From positions 629,001-693,000 of the forward strand of contig JACJZD010000001.1 in NCBI GenBank assembly GCA_020635795.1: a stretch of DNA of 64,000 nt, read 5' to 3'. The position numbers and the translations under genes were made by a program. Under the pieces are notes generated by a model. The model did no database searches, was not told where the DNA came from, and was given only the letters and a program-made list of their open reading frames with translations. This document shows positions 17,850-26,281 of this stretch, in pieces (position 1 is the first letter of the stretch; each line of letters opens with the position of its first letter). The DNA is from Flavobacteriales bacterium (GTDB lineage: Bacteria > Bacteroidota > Bacteroidia > Flavobacteriales_E > Vicingaceae).

Positions 17850-18539
17850 TCAAATCTTTTTACAATACTTTATAGCCCCTGGGCAATCGATAAAAATATC
17901 ATGATTTGCCTTGCATTTCCAGGTAATTCTATATTCTTTCTCCGGTATAAATTTCTTAGGTTTTTTATAAAATGGTCCAGGGTCCAATCGAGTTATAGCG
18001 TCAATATAAATAAATAGATCTTGCATTTTCGGCTCGTTAGGTAAGTCGGGAAGTTCAGGAAACTGTTCTAAAAGTAAGTAGTTGATTTTTTCATCAACGT
18101 AGTCTACTAAACCTTCCATCCCATAACCATATTCTTCCAAGACCTTTGCTATTTCATACCCAAAGGCAAAAGCATTACTTATTTCCATGCAACCATCCAC
18201 TTTGAAGTAGTTACAATAGAACTTTTTATCAAATTCAAGGCTACAACAAAGAATTCTATGGACATCTCTGTCATTTACTTTTAGTTCTGCACCATTTGTT
18301 CGATTTCTATTTAATATTCGATAAGTGTGATACCCTTCAAAATCATCTTGTCTTATTTTGTCCTCCGTTTTACGGTTTGATTCATATGAACTCAATTTTA
18401 ACCGTCCAGTTTTCAAAAACTGATCGATATACTCTTCATTCATATACCTATATACTTTTGTTGAACTTCCGGGCTCGATTTGGTTTGGTCTAGATTTGAT
18501 TCTCCAACTTGAATGATATTGATGTGGGTCTAAAATCAT
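17850..18539 (-). CDS. Cassette A protein, DUF2971-like, function unknown
   Basis: This 229-residue soluble protein has no signal peptide. The N-terminal region (KVYRYMNEEYIDQFLKTGRL, then KLSSYESNRKTEDKIRQDDFEG) resembles the start of DUF2971-type proteins, a family often found near defence or mobile genes, but this is a by-eye likeness. Six cysteines are scattered in the middle and C-terminal parts. The gene sits between an attC-like site at its 3' side and a conserved palindrome and GTTGTAC core 9 bases before its ATG. It therefore looks like the payload of a single-gene cassette. Function unknown. Confidence 0.65.
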   Translation of the reverse strand: MILDPHQYHSSWRIKSRPNQIEPGSSTKVYRYMNEEYIDQFLKTGRLKLSSYESNRKTEDKIRQDDFEGYHTYRILNRNRTNGAELKVNDRDVHRILCCSLEFDKKFYCNYFKVDGCMEISNAFAFGYEIAKVLEEYGYGMEGLVDYVDEKINYLLLEQFPELPDLPNEPKMQDLFIYIDAITRLDPGPFYKKPKKFIPEKEYRITWKCKANHDIFIDCPGAIKYCKKI

Positions 18540-18547
18540 TTAATTAA

Positions 18548-18625
18548 GTACAACCTCCGAATAAGTACACCGGTGTATTTATTCGCACTATATGTTCACC
18601 AAATATAACCAAAACTACAAACTCA
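18548..18625 (-). promoter_or_regulatory. Conserved cassette upstream block A (TATATTTG box, palindrome, core)
   Basis: Reading toward the gene, the block contains TGAGTTTGTAGTTTTGG, a TATATTTG -7-like box (18607-18600), then a 28-bp palindrome (18585-18558; arms CGAATAA, centre CACCGGTG, one mismatch) and the core GTTGTAC (18554-18548). The same order occurs at 27247-27325 before cassette B. The box matches the Bacteroidota -7 consensus; the palindrome would lie in the mRNA leader or serve as an operator. The aroF stop codon lies within the block. Confidence 0.6.
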
Positions 18626-19619
18626 TTGCACTTATTTTATTTGCTTTATTTACCAATTGTTCCATCTCAAAAAAGTTAAGGGTTTGTTGTCCGTCGGAGA
18701 GTGCTTTTTCGGGTATGGGGTGTGTTTCTATAATCATACCATCGGCACCACAAACCATACTTGCTAGTGCCATTTGCTCCACGTATTTACGTATGCCAAT
18801 ACCGTGCGAGGGGTCGGCAACAACAGGCAAATGCGACTTGTCTTTTAAAATAGCTATGGCATTTAAATCTAAGGTATTTCGGTAAGCTTTTTCAAAGGTA
18901 CGTATACCACGCTCGCACAAAATAATTTTTTCGTTACCACTTGAAAACACATACTCCGCAGCTTGTAGCAATTCCTCAATCGTGCCCGACATACCACGTT
19001 TAAGCATCACGGCTTTGTCGTTTTTACCCAAGGCATCTAACAAGTTAAAGTTTTGTGCATTTCGTGTGCCCACTTGGAAAATATCTACGTAAGGCAGCAT
19101 GTCGTCAATTTGCGAGCTGTCCATTACCTCGGTAATTAATTTTAAGCTACGGTCTTTACACACTCGACTAAACATTTTAAGCGAATCTATTCCACCTCCG
19201 CGGTAAGCATAAGGCGATGTTCGCGGTTTAAAAACTCCACCACGCATAATTTTTATGCCATTTTTTACTAAAAAATCAGCAATTTCAATGACTTGTTCTT
19301 CGTGTTCAATGGAACATGGTCCAGCCATAATACTAAACTGGTCGCCACCAATGTTAATGTCGTTGCCTAAATCAATAATGGTAGGAGCGGTTTTCCATGT
19401 GCGTGAAACCAATTGGTAAGCATCGTCAACAAAATGAATATCATCAACACCATTAAGGCTGCCAATTTTACGAATATCGATTTTGGCTTTTCCCAACAAT
19501 ATTAAGTATTGCTGAAACTGTGTTTTTACTTTCGATACTTGGTAACCTTGTTGTTGCAAATAGTGTTCAATTTGCTGTTCGGTTTCTTGGCTAATGTGTT
19601 GTTTTAATTGTATAATCAT
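18615..19619 (-). CDS. aroF: 3-deoxy-7-phosphoheptulonate synthase
   Basis: The enzyme condenses phosphoenolpyruvate and erythrose 4-phosphate, the first step of aromatic amino acid synthesis. At 334 residues it is a type I-beta enzyme: an N-terminal ferredoxin-like regulatory domain (about 1-75) is followed by the barrel with GPCSIEHEEQ, MRGGVFKPRTSPYAYRG and VVADPSHGIG. It is the last gene of the trp operon, after a 72-base gap holding a dispersed repeat. The final residues (KISAMSL) and the stop codon fall in the conserved boundary sequence of cassette A, so the original C-terminus may have been altered. Having it in the operon ties chorismate supply to Trp demand. Confidence 0.92.
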   Translation of the reverse strand: MIIQLKQHISQETEQQIEHYLQQQGYQVSKVKTQFQQYLILLGKAKIDIRKIGSLNGVDDIHFVDDAYQLVSRTWKTAPTIIDLGNDINIGGDQFSIMAGPCSIEHEEQVIEIADFLVKNGIKIMRGGVFKPRTSPYAYRGGGIDSLKMFSRVCKDRSLKLITEVMDSSQIDDMLPYVDIFQVGTRNAQNFNLLDALGKNDKAVMLKRGMSGTIEELLQAAEYVFSSGNEKIILCERGIRTFEKAYRNTLDLNAIAILKDKSHLPVVADPSHGIGIRKYVEQMALASMVCGADGMIIETHPIPEKALSDGQQTLNFFEMEQLVNKANKISAMSL

Positions 19620-19650
19620 GTCTTTTATTTTTAATGTTTATAAAAAGCTT

Positions 19651-19688
19651 GTTCTCGATACCTTTCTTTCAGAAAGACTCGAACTGAC
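19651..19688. repeat. Dispersed repeat GTTCTCGATAC...CTCGAACTGAC (copy 1)
   Basis: The unit begins GTTCTCGATAC and ends ACTCGAACTGAC around a small hairpin (CTTTCT/AGAAAG). A second copy with the same ends but a different inner hairpin lies at 21722-21764. Both sit in gaps within the trp operon. Confidence 0.65.
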
Positions 19689-19691
19689 AAT

Positions 19692-20471
19692 TTATTGAGG
19701 TGTTTCACGAATGCTTTTAATAAATTGTTGAATAGCGGTACTGATGTTTTTGGTTTGGTCTATGGCTTTTATAAATGCCGAACCTATAATTACTCCGTTG
19801 GCGTATTTACAAGCTTCGGTATAAGTTTGTTTATCAGAAATACCAAAACCAATAATTACAGGCACATTAAACGGGTATTGTTTTATTCGTTTAAAATACG
19901 CCACTTGTTTAGCCGAAAAGCCACTTTTAGAACCTGTAATGCTATTGTCAGCCACAGCATAAATAAAAGCGTTAGATAAGTTGTTGATGTAGTTTAATCG
20001 CTCTAGTGGAGTTTGAGGAGTAATCAAAAACACTGGTGCAACTCCATACTTTTTAAATAGTTTATGGTATTGTTTTTCATAAACTTCGGGTGGTAAATCA
20101 GGGAGTATAACCGTATCGATATTTACTGCTTTGCACTGTTTTAAAAAGTTCTCGATTCCATAAGCCAGCACGGTATTAAAATATCCCATTAATACTAACG
20201 GTATTTTTACTTCTTGATAAACAGCTTTAATGTCGTTAAACAAGTTATCGAGCAAAAAACCATTTTCGAGTGCTATTTTACTGCTTTTTTGTATGACTGG
20301 TCCATCGGCTAATGGGTCAGAAAAAGGTATTCCAATTTCAATCATGTCAGCACCCGATTGAGCCAAAGATGTTATCATTTCTTGAGTAGAACCTTTTGTT
20401 GGGTGTTCCGCAGTAAAGTAAATCGATAAAATGTTTTTTCGATTGGCTATGTATGTGTTGGTTTTATTCAT
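19692..20471 (-). CDS. trpA: Tryptophan synthase alpha subunit
   Basis: TrpA cleaves indole-3-glycerol phosphate to indole and glyceraldehyde 3-phosphate and passes indole to TrpB. The 259-residue TIM barrel has the catalytic Glu and Asp contexts (DMIEIGIPFSDPLADGPVIQ and DTVILPDLPPE) and the phosphate-binding GFGIS and VIIGSAF regions. It starts one base after the trpB stop, a spacing that fits translational coupling with its partner subunit. The protein is of normal length and intact. Confidence 0.95.
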   Translation of the reverse strand: MNKTNTYIANRKNILSIYFTAEHPTKGSTQEMITSLAQSGADMIEIGIPFSDPLADGPVIQKSSKIALENGFLLDNLFNDIKAVYQEVKIPLVLMGYFNTVLAYGIENFLKQCKAVNIDTVILPDLPPEVYEKQYHKLFKKYGVAPVFLITPQTPLERLNYINNLSNAFIYAVADNSITGSKSGFSAKQVAYFKRIKQYPFNVPVIIGFGISDKQTYTEACKYANGVIIGSAFIKAIDQTKNISTAIQQFIKSIRETPQ

Positions 20472-20472
20472 T

Positions 20473-21663
20473 TTACAAGTGATTTAAATAGGTGGTTAAA
20501 TCTTTGTCTCCACGTCCCGAAAGGTTTACTACCACCACATCGGTTTTTGAAAACTTTAATTTGTTTAATGCTGCTAAGGCGTGTGCCGATTCTAAAGCAG
20601 GTAAAATGCCTTCTGTTTTGGTTAAATCAAAACCAGCATGCAAGGCTTCCTTGTCGGTTATGCTAATAAACTGACCTCTTTTTGAGGTAAATAAATGAGC
20701 GTGTAATGGTCCAACACCAGGATAATCTAACCCTGCAGAAATAGAATGTGGTTCAACAATTTGTCCGTCGCTGGTTTGCATCAGTTTGGTCATAAATCCG
20801 TGAATAATTCCATCGGTTCCTTTGGCTAAACTTGCTGCAGTTTTACCAGAATGTACACCATGACCAGCAGCTTCAACACCAATCAATTGCACATTTTTGT
20901 TGTTGATGAAATGATAAAAAGCTCCAGCAGCATTACTTCCTCCTCCAATACAAGCAATGACGTGAGTTGGGTTTGCATTACCAGTTTGTTGTTTCAATTG
21001 CTTTTTAATTTCCTCGCTAATCACCGATTGAAAAATAGTCACCATATCAGGAAATGGGTGAGGACCTACCACCGAACCAATTACATAATGCGTGTCGGTG
21101 GGATGATTAATCCAATCGCGAATGGCTTCGTTGGTAGCATCTTTTAAGGTTTGACTACCAGATTCAACAGGAATAACTTCTGCTCCAAGCATCTTCATGC
21201 GTTGTACGTTTGGTGCTTGGCGTTCCACATCAATTTTGCCCATGTAAATAATACATTTTAAGCCACGTAAAGCACAAGCTGTAGCAGTTGCAACACCATG
21301 TTGCCCTGCTCCAGTTTCGGCAATAATTCTGGTTTTACCCAAACGCTCTGCAACTAAAACCTGACCAATAGCATTGTTGATTTTATGTGCTCCAGTGTGG
21401 TTTAAATCTTCTCGTTTTAAGAAAATGTTGGCACCGTATTTTTTCGATAATTTTTCTGAAAAATACAAAGGTGTTGGTCTGCCCACATAATCTTTGAGCA
21501 ATTGTTGGTATTCCTTTTGGAACGAAGGCTCTTGGATAATTTCTTGATAATTAAATTCCAATTCTTTTACATTCGGATAAAGCAATTCGGGGATGTAAGC
21601 GCCTCCAAATTCACCATAAAATCCGTTGGTAGGTTTAGGTCTGTTATTTTTTAAGTTCATCAT
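20473..21663 (-). CDS. trpB: Tryptophan synthase beta subunit
   Basis: This pyridoxal phosphate enzyme joins indole and serine to form tryptophan. The PLP-lysine motif KREDLNHTGAHKINNAIGQ is intact, as are the GAGQHG and CIGGGSNA phosphate-binding loops and the C-terminal GRGDKD. At 396 residues the length matches TrpB1, the TrpA-partnered type, and the downstream trpA agrees. The start could be either of two tandem ATGs (21663 or 21660). A 103-base gap with two dispersed repeats separates it from trpF. Confidence 0.96.
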   Translation of the reverse strand: MMNLKNNRPKPTNGFYGEFGGAYIPELLYPNVKELEFNYQEIIQEPSFQKEYQQLLKDYVGRPTPLYFSEKLSKKYGANIFLKREDLNHTGAHKINNAIGQVLVAERLGKTRIIAETGAGQHGVATATACALRGLKCIIYMGKIDVERQAPNVQRMKMLGAEVIPVESGSQTLKDATNEAIRDWINHPTDTHYVIGSVVGPHPFPDMVTIFQSVISEEIKKQLKQQTGNANPTHVIACIGGGSNAAGAFYHFINNKNVQLIGVEAAGHGVHSGKTAASLAKGTDGIIHGFMTKLMQTSDGQIVEPHSISAGLDYPGVGPLHAHLFTSKRGQFISITDKEALHAGFDLTKTEGILPALESAHALAALNKLKFSKTDVVVVNLSGRGDKDLTTYLNHL

Positions 21664-21675
21664 TATAATTTTTTA

Positions 21676-21764
21676 TGTCACACTGAGCTTGTCGAAGTGT
21701 AGTTTGTTTTAAAATAATTTTGTTCTCGATACGTCTCGCTGAAATGCGGGACACTCGAACTGAC
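21676..21764. repeat. Two dispersed repeats in the trpF-trpB gap
   Basis: TGTCACACTGAGCTTGTCGA starts a palindromic unit (21676-21700, CACT...AGTG ends). Next comes a second copy of the GTTCTCGATAC...CTCGAACTGAC repeat (21722-21764), with inner stem GTCTCGC/GCGGGAC. Similar TGTCA-YTCTGA and CTCGATAC units are scattered in Flavobacteriia intergenic DNA. Confidence 0.65.
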
Positions 21765-21766
21765 CA

Positions 21767-22369
21767 TTATCTCATTGCATTGATAAATCGTTTTACGTGT
21801 TCAATATTTTTAATTCCTGGTTCGAGTTCAAACTTGCTGTTGATGTCAACACCCACAAATGCTGGATGTTTTATTTTTTTGATGGTAGCAACATCTTTAA
21901 CCGATATACCTCCAGCCAATAAAAAAGGGGTGCTGAGTTGATAATCGTCGAGTAAATTCCAATTGAATTTTGCACCAATACCGCCAAATTGTTTGCCTTT
22001 GGTATCGAAAACAAAATAGGTGCTGTACCGTTCCCATTCAACCATTTTTAAGTTGTCGATAGTATTGTCTATACCAAAATACTTGATGATTTTAACACCA
22101 TTTTCTTGTAGTGCCTTTGCTAAAACGATAGGTTCGTTACCGTGAAGTTGAACATAACTTAGTTGGTGCTTTTCAACCGCCGAAAGTATTTCACCAAGTG
22201 TAGCATTTACAAAAACGCCCACTTTTTTAGTCTTGGTTTTTGGTAAAATGGTTTCACCAATGTAGCGTGGAGATTTTTTATAAAATATCATTCCAACCAA
22301 ATCGGGCTTTAATTTATCAATTGCTAAACAATTTTCAACATTATTTAAACCACACACTTTTACTATCAT
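21767..22369 (-). CDS. trpF: Phosphoribosylanthranilate isomerase
   Basis: TrpF performs the Amadori rearrangement of phosphoribosylanthranilate to CdRP. The 200-residue barrel starts with VKVCGLNN (catalytic Cys), has LVGMIFYKKSPRYI, a catalytic Asp in VFDTKGKQFGG, and the phosphate-binding PFLLAGGIS and VGVDINSKFE. Its ATG overlaps the trpC stop by four bases, pointing to coupled translation. It is a separate protein here and not fused to TrpC as in E. coli. Confidence 0.95.
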   Translation of the reverse strand: MIVKVCGLNNVENCLAIDKLKPDLVGMIFYKKSPRYIGETILPKTKTKKVGVFVNATLGEILSAVEKHQLSYVQLHGNEPIVLAKALQENGVKIIKYFGIDNTIDNLKMVEWERYSTYFVFDTKGKQFGGIGAKFNWNLLDDYQLSTPFLLAGGISVKDVATIKKIKHPAFVGVDINSKFELEPGIKNIEHVKRFINAMR

Positions 22370-23148
22370 AAGGCATTTAGTTTAGTGATGAATTGTTTTA
22401 AAGCTTCCGCAGGATTTGGTGTTCGCATAAAATGTTCACCCATTAAAAACCCTTGATAGCCTGCTTCTTTTAGTTGTTTTACATCTTCTACATTCGATAA
22501 GCCACTTTCTGAAATTAATAAGGAAGTTTTGGGTAGTTCGTTAATGATGTCGAACGATGTTTTTAAATCAACCTCCATGGTTTTTAAATTGCGATTGTTT
22601 ACGCCAATAATTAAATCTGAATCGGGTACTTTGTCTAGCTCGTCTTTCCCGTGTATTTCGAACAAGACTTCTAATCCTAGAGATTTTGCCAATTGGTGCA
22701 AGTTTTTTATTTGGTCTTTTTCTAAAGCTGCTGCAATCAATAAAATGGCATCAGCTCCAATCGATTTTGCTTCAATAATTTGATATTCATCAACCGTAAA
22801 ATCTTTTCTTAAAATGGGACAATAATTGGCATTTCTTGCAATGGTTAAATCCTCGCTTTTACCCATAAAATAATCTTGTTCGGTTAAAACCGATAAAGCC
22901 GAAGCTCCTGCTTGCATGTAGCCCAAGGTAGTTTCTAAAACATCTGCATAAGCGTTAATCACTCCTTTTGATGGCGATTTTCGTTTAAACTCAGCAATAA
23001 TTCCTGATTTATCTTTACGTGTAAGGTAATGACTTAACGAAACACATTTTGAATCGAAATAAATACTTTGCTCTAATAATTTTGTAGGATAAAGTTGCTT
23101 TTGTTGCTCCACTTTTTTGCGTTTATTTTCTATAATTTCTTGTAACAT
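22366..23148 (-). CDS. trpC: Indole-3-glycerol phosphate synthase
   Basis: TrpC closes the indole ring of CdRP to indole-3-glycerol phosphate. The 260-residue protein shows GIIAEFKRKSPSKG (catalytic Lys), ALSVLTEQDYFMG, PILRKDFTVDEYQI (general acid Lys) and IGVNNRNLKTMEVDL, all diagnostic. It begins two bases after the trpD stop and overlaps trpF by four bases, so it sits in the tight core of the operon. Confidence 0.95.
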   Translation of the reverse strand: MLQEIIENKRKKVEQQKQLYPTKLLEQSIYFDSKCVSLSHYLTRKDKSGIIAEFKRKSPSKGVINAYADVLETTLGYMQAGASALSVLTEQDYFMGKSEDLTIARNANYCPILRKDFTVDEYQIIEAKSIGADAILLIAAALEKDQIKNLHQLAKSLGLEVLFEIHGKDELDKVPDSDLIIGVNNRNLKTMEVDLKTSFDIINELPKTSLLISESGLSNVEDVKQLKEAGYQGFLMGEHFMRTPNPAEALKQFITKLNAL

Positions 23149-23150
23149 GG

Positions 23151-24149
23151 TTATTGAATTTCTATCAGTTTTTTTAATAATTGATTGGCTTTACCACTCA
23201 CTATGGCTTCTTTAGCTATAGCTACACATTCGGGTAAGGATTTGTTGTTTTCAAAACATTGAATACCTGCTGCTGCATTGGCTAGTACGGCATTGGTTTG
23301 TACTGCAGTGCCTTCGTTTGCAATTACTTTTTTGAAAATAACTAAGGCATCATCCAGCGTTTCGCCACCGTAAAGTTGTTGTTGGGTATTTATTCCTAAA
23401 CCAAAATCGCTCGGTTCTAGTAATTGTTCGCCTGTTGAGGAGAAGTATTGTACCGATGAGGTTAGCGAAATTTCGTCGTAACCATCTAAGGCATGCACTA
23501 CCACATAATCTTTTGCATCTTGCTGAAGCAAATAGTGATACAAACGCGCTAATTTTAAATTGTAAACACCCACAAATTGTTTTTTTGTTCGTGCAGGATT
23601 TACCAACGGACCAAGTGAATTGAAAATGGTTTTTATGCCCAATTGTTTTCGAGTATCAGAAACATTTTTTAGTGCAGGGTGGAAGAGTGGAGCATGTAAA
23701 AAACAAATGTTTAATTCGTTTAATTCTCGTTCTAATTTGGATGAATCAGCAGAAAATTTGTAGCCTAGTTTTTCTAGCACATTGGATGAACCACTCACTG
23801 AAGAAACGCCGTAATTACCATGTTTTGCAACCTTGTAACCGGCAGCAGCAACTACAAAAGAGGCCAACGTAGAAATGTTAAAGGTGTTTTTTTCGTCGCC
23901 ACCAGTTCCGCATAAATCAATGGCATTGTAAGAGGTAAGTGTGGTTTTTACGCTCAATTCCAATAAAGCATTTCGGAAACCAGCAATTTCTTCTAACGAC
24001 AAATCGCGACTGCTTAAGGCAATAATTAAGGCAGTTTTTTGGCTGTCGTTGTATGCTCCATCACCTAATTTGCTCATTACCGAAAAAGCTTCGGAAGCAC
24101 TCAAGTGATAGCCTTGCATAATTTGTTCTATGGTTGATTTAAAGTTCAT
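23151..24149 (-). CDS. trpD: Anthranilate phosphoribosyltransferase
   Basis: TrpD joins anthranilate and PRPP. The 332-residue protein contains the PRPP-binding DLCGTGGDEKNTFNIST, KHGNYGVSSVSGSSNVLEKLG (the form with Tyr in place of the usual Arg after KHGN), and the anthranilate-binding region around LGPLVNPARTKKQ. It is unfused to TrpG. The start is two bases from the trpG stop. Normal length, no damage. Confidence 0.95.
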   Translation of the reverse strand: MNFKSTIEQIMQGYHLSASEAFSVMSKLGDGAYNDSQKTALIIALSSRDLSLEEIAGFRNALLELSVKTTLTSYNAIDLCGTGGDEKNTFNISTLASFVVAAAGYKVAKHGNYGVSSVSGSSNVLEKLGYKFSADSSKLERELNELNICFLHAPLFHPALKNVSDTRKQLGIKTIFNSLGPLVNPARTKKQFVGVYNLKLARLYHYLLQQDAKDYVVVHALDGYDEISLTSSVQYFSSTGEQLLEPSDFGLGINTQQQLYGGETLDDALVIFKKVIANEGTAVQTNAVLANAAAGIQCFENNKSLPECVAIAKEAIVSGKANQLLKKLIEIQ

Positions 24150-24151
24150 GA

Positions 24152-24715
24152 TTAATAGTTTAAAAAGTTGGTCAAAATGGTTTTTCCATGTTCGGTTAAA
24201 ATACTTTCTGGATGGAATTGAACGCCACTAATGTTTAGCTGTCGGTGTTCGATAGCCATTACAATTCCATTTTCATCTTCTGCACTAATAATAAAATCCT
24301 TAGAAATTGTTTTAGCATCTACAGCCCAAGAGTGGTATCTACCCACATTAAACGTTTCAGGAACACCTTTAAACAAAAAGCTGTTATTGTGTTTAACTGG
24401 AGTTGAAACACCATGCAAAGGTTCTGGTAAGTTGATTAGTTTAGCCCCGAAAACCTCACCAATGGCTTGCATGCCCAAACAAACTCCAAATATGGCTTTG
24501 CTGTGCTGATAGGTTTTAATGATATCGCACAAAATACCAGAATTGCTTGGCAAACCAGGACCCGGAGAAAGCACAATTTTGTCGTATTGGTTGACCTCTT
24601 GCAAGGAAATTTCATCGTTTCTATATACATCAACTGCTATGGTTGAATGGTCTTTGATTAATTGCACCAAATTGTAGGTGAATGAATCGTAATTGTCTAA
24701 CATTAATAATCGCAT
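24152..24715 (-). CDS. trpG: Anthranilate synthase glutamine amidotransferase component
   Basis: TrpG releases ammonia from glutamine for TrpE. The class I amidotransferase triad is visible: nucleophile Cys in IFGVCLGMQAIGE, and His and Glu in GVQFHPESILT. The N-terminal DNYDSFTYNLVQ and SPGPGLPSN motifs also match. In some bacteria the same protein also serves PabB; no pabB is in this window. It lies three bases after trpE on the same transcript. Confidence 0.95.
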   Translation of the reverse strand: MRLLMLDNYDSFTYNLVQLIKDHSTIAVDVYRNDEISLQEVNQYDKIVLSPGPGLPSNSGILCDIIKTYQHSKAIFGVCLGMQAIGEVFGAKLINLPEPLHGVSTPVKHNNSFLFKGVPETFNVGRYHSWAVDAKTISKDFIISAEDENGIVMAIEHRQLNISGVQFHPESILTEHGKTILTNFLNY

Positions 24716-24718
24716 AAC

Positions 24719-26113
24719 TTAAAAATTTTGTGCTTCAACCAAGGCTTTTCTTAGTGCAGCAAGTTTGTTGTTTACTTCTTGTAATTCATTTGTTGGATTT
24801 GATTTGAGTACCACTCCTGCACCAGCACGGTAAAATATTTCGTTGTTTTTCGCTAAAAACGAACGGATAATAATGGCTTGATTGATTTCACCATTAAAAT
24901 CGATAAAACCTATGCTACCACCATAAAAGCTTCGCGGGTCTTTTTCTATTTCGGCAAGCAGTTGTATCGCTCTTACTTTTGGTGCGCCAGATAACGTTCC
25001 TGCTGGAAAGGTGTCGGCTAAAATATCAATGCCATTTGCTCCTTTACCCAATTTACCTTTAACGGTAGATACCATGTGTATAACGTGACTAAAAAACTTG
25101 ATGGATTTGTATTCAGAAACTTCAACATTGGTGCAATGTCTGTTTAAATCGTTTCGAGCTAAATCTACCAACATCGAATGTTCGGCAGTTTCCTTTTTGT
25201 CGTCCAACAATTTTAAACCCAATTGTTCGTCTTGGTGTTTGTCGCCTGTTCGTTTAAAAGTTCCTGCAATAGGGTTAATCAATGCTTCGTTGTCAGCAAT
25301 GCGTATTTGAGCTTCGGGCGAAGAACCAAATATTTTAAATGAACCGTAATCGAAATAAAACAAATAGGGCGATGGATTGATGTGGCGTAAAGCCCTGTAC
25401 ACATTGAATTCATCGCCATGGTAACCCACCTTAAATTTTCTGGATAACACCAGTTGGAAGACATCACCTTTTTGGCAATGAGCTTGAGCGGTTTTTACTT
25501 TTTCAATAAATTCTTGCTCGGTGTCGAATGCCGTTTCTTTTTCTTTTAAACTAAAAGGGTAGGTAGTACTGCGTTTTGTTAACACTTCCGAAGCTATTTT
25601 CTCTAAGGTAGAAGCTTGGTTGTTGGTGGCATTTTCAATAAAATGTATTTCGTTGTTAAAGTGGTTGAAACAAATCACGTATTGAAACAAACGGTAATCT
25701 AAAATAGGGATGGTTTCATCAACAACTGGGCAAAGGTTGGCTTTTTTAGTTTCGAAATACCTAACCGATTCAAACGATTGATAACCGAAAAAGCCATTCA
25801 AGCCTTCGTAGGTATTTTCTATTTCGAAGGAGCTAAAAAACTGATGAAGTTCTTGTTGAATGGATTCAATTTTTTCTACAGATTTTGTTTCAGTTTCATT
25901 TCCAAAAGAGGTTTTAAGTGAGTTTGCTTTTAACTCAATACCTGCAATGGGGTTGGCACAAATAATAGAACGCGCGTTTTGTTTGTCGTCTATTTCTGAG
26001 CTTTCTAATAAAAAACTCCCTGCAAACAAACCTCTAATGTTGAGGTAAGCACTTATTGGAGTTATTTGATCGGCGTACACCTTTTTGGTGTAACATGTAA
26101 ATTTTTTTTTCAT
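24719..26113 (-). CDS. trpE: Anthranilate synthase component I
   Basis: TrpE converts chorismate and ammonia to anthranilate, the committed step. From the chosen start at 26113 (MKKKFTCYTKK) the protein has 464 residues. The N-terminal domain carries the LLESSE motif that binds feedback-inhibiting Trp in other TrpE proteins. The C-terminal chorismate-binding domain shows PFPSPYLFYF-like NPSPYLFYF, GSSPEAQIRI, PIAGTFKRTGD, HSMLVDLARNDL and FPAGTLSGAPKVRA. A longer frame exists, but its start lies inside the attenuator hairpin, so 26113 is preferred. It is the first structural gene after the leader peptide. Confidence 0.95.
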   Translation of the reverse strand: MKKKFTCYTKKVYADQITPISAYLNIRGLFAGSFLLESSEIDDKQNARSIICANPIAGIELKANSLKTSFGNETETKSVEKIESIQQELHQFFSSFEIENTYEGLNGFFGYQSFESVRYFETKKANLCPVVDETIPILDYRLFQYVICFNHFNNEIHFIENATNNQASTLEKIASEVLTKRSTTYPFSLKEKETAFDTEQEFIEKVKTAQAHCQKGDVFQLVLSRKFKVGYHGDEFNVYRALRHINPSPYLFYFDYGSFKIFGSSPEAQIRIADNEALINPIAGTFKRTGDKHQDEQLGLKLLDDKKETAEHSMLVDLARNDLNRHCTNVEVSEYKSIKFFSHVIHMVSTVKGKLGKGANGIDILADTFPAGTLSGAPKVRAIQLLAEIEKDPRSFYGGSIGFIDFNGEINQAIIIRSFLAKNNEIFYRAGAGVVLKSNPTNELQEVNNKLAALRKALVEAQNF

Positions 26114-26140
26114 GAATGTAATTATGGAAAAGTGATAAAA

Positions 26141-26171
26141 CAAAAAAGGCCTGCCGAACGGCAGACCTTTT
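26141..26171 (-). terminator. trp attenuator terminator
   Basis: On the minus strand a 12-bp stem (AAAAGGTCTGCC / GGCAGGCCTTTT, one wobble) with loop GTTC is followed by a T-run. It lies between the leader peptide (stop at 26206) and the trpE start at 26113, where an attenuator is expected. Confidence 0.88.
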
Positions 26172-26196
26172 AAATATTTAAAATATACAAGTAGGC

Positions 26197-26230
26197 AAGC
26201 TTAGTTCAACACCATCGGAAAGTTGAACTG
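26197..26230 (-). promoter_or_regulatory. Leader hairpin overlapping the end of the trp leader peptide
   Basis: AGTTCAAC and GTTGAACT form a perfect 8-bp stem in the leader RNA that spans the last Trp codon and stop of the leader peptide. A ribosome stalled at the tandem Trp codons would cover its 5' arm, so it is a candidate pause hairpin or part of the switch. The full antiterminator pairing could not be resolved by eye. Confidence 0.5.
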
Positions 26231-26271
26231 TGCCACCAATTTAAAGTTGTATATGTACTTGCGTTTTTCAT
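26206..26271 (-). CDS. trpL: trp operon leader peptide
   Basis: This short frame of 21 codons starts at ATG 26271 (MKNAS), contains tandem tryptophans (LNWWHSS) and a third Trp near the end (FRWC), and stops at TGA 26206-26208. Three Trp codons in 21 are far above chance, and the frame lies between a -7 box and a strong terminator ahead of trpE. By analogy with known trp leaders, Trp shortage would stall ribosomes here and favour read-through into the operon. It has no other domain and no homologue was checked. Confidence 0.85.
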   Translation of the reverse strand: MKNASTYTTLNWWHSSTFRWC

Positions 26272-26281
26272 TTTGATGGTA

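Noticed and set aside
18592..18885. Plus-strand ORF with a lipoprotein-like start (MFTKYNQNYKL, lipobox-like FTNC)
   Set aside because: The start lies in the conserved cassette boundary block and the rest is antisense to aroF; no lipoprotein sequence continues after the lipobox.
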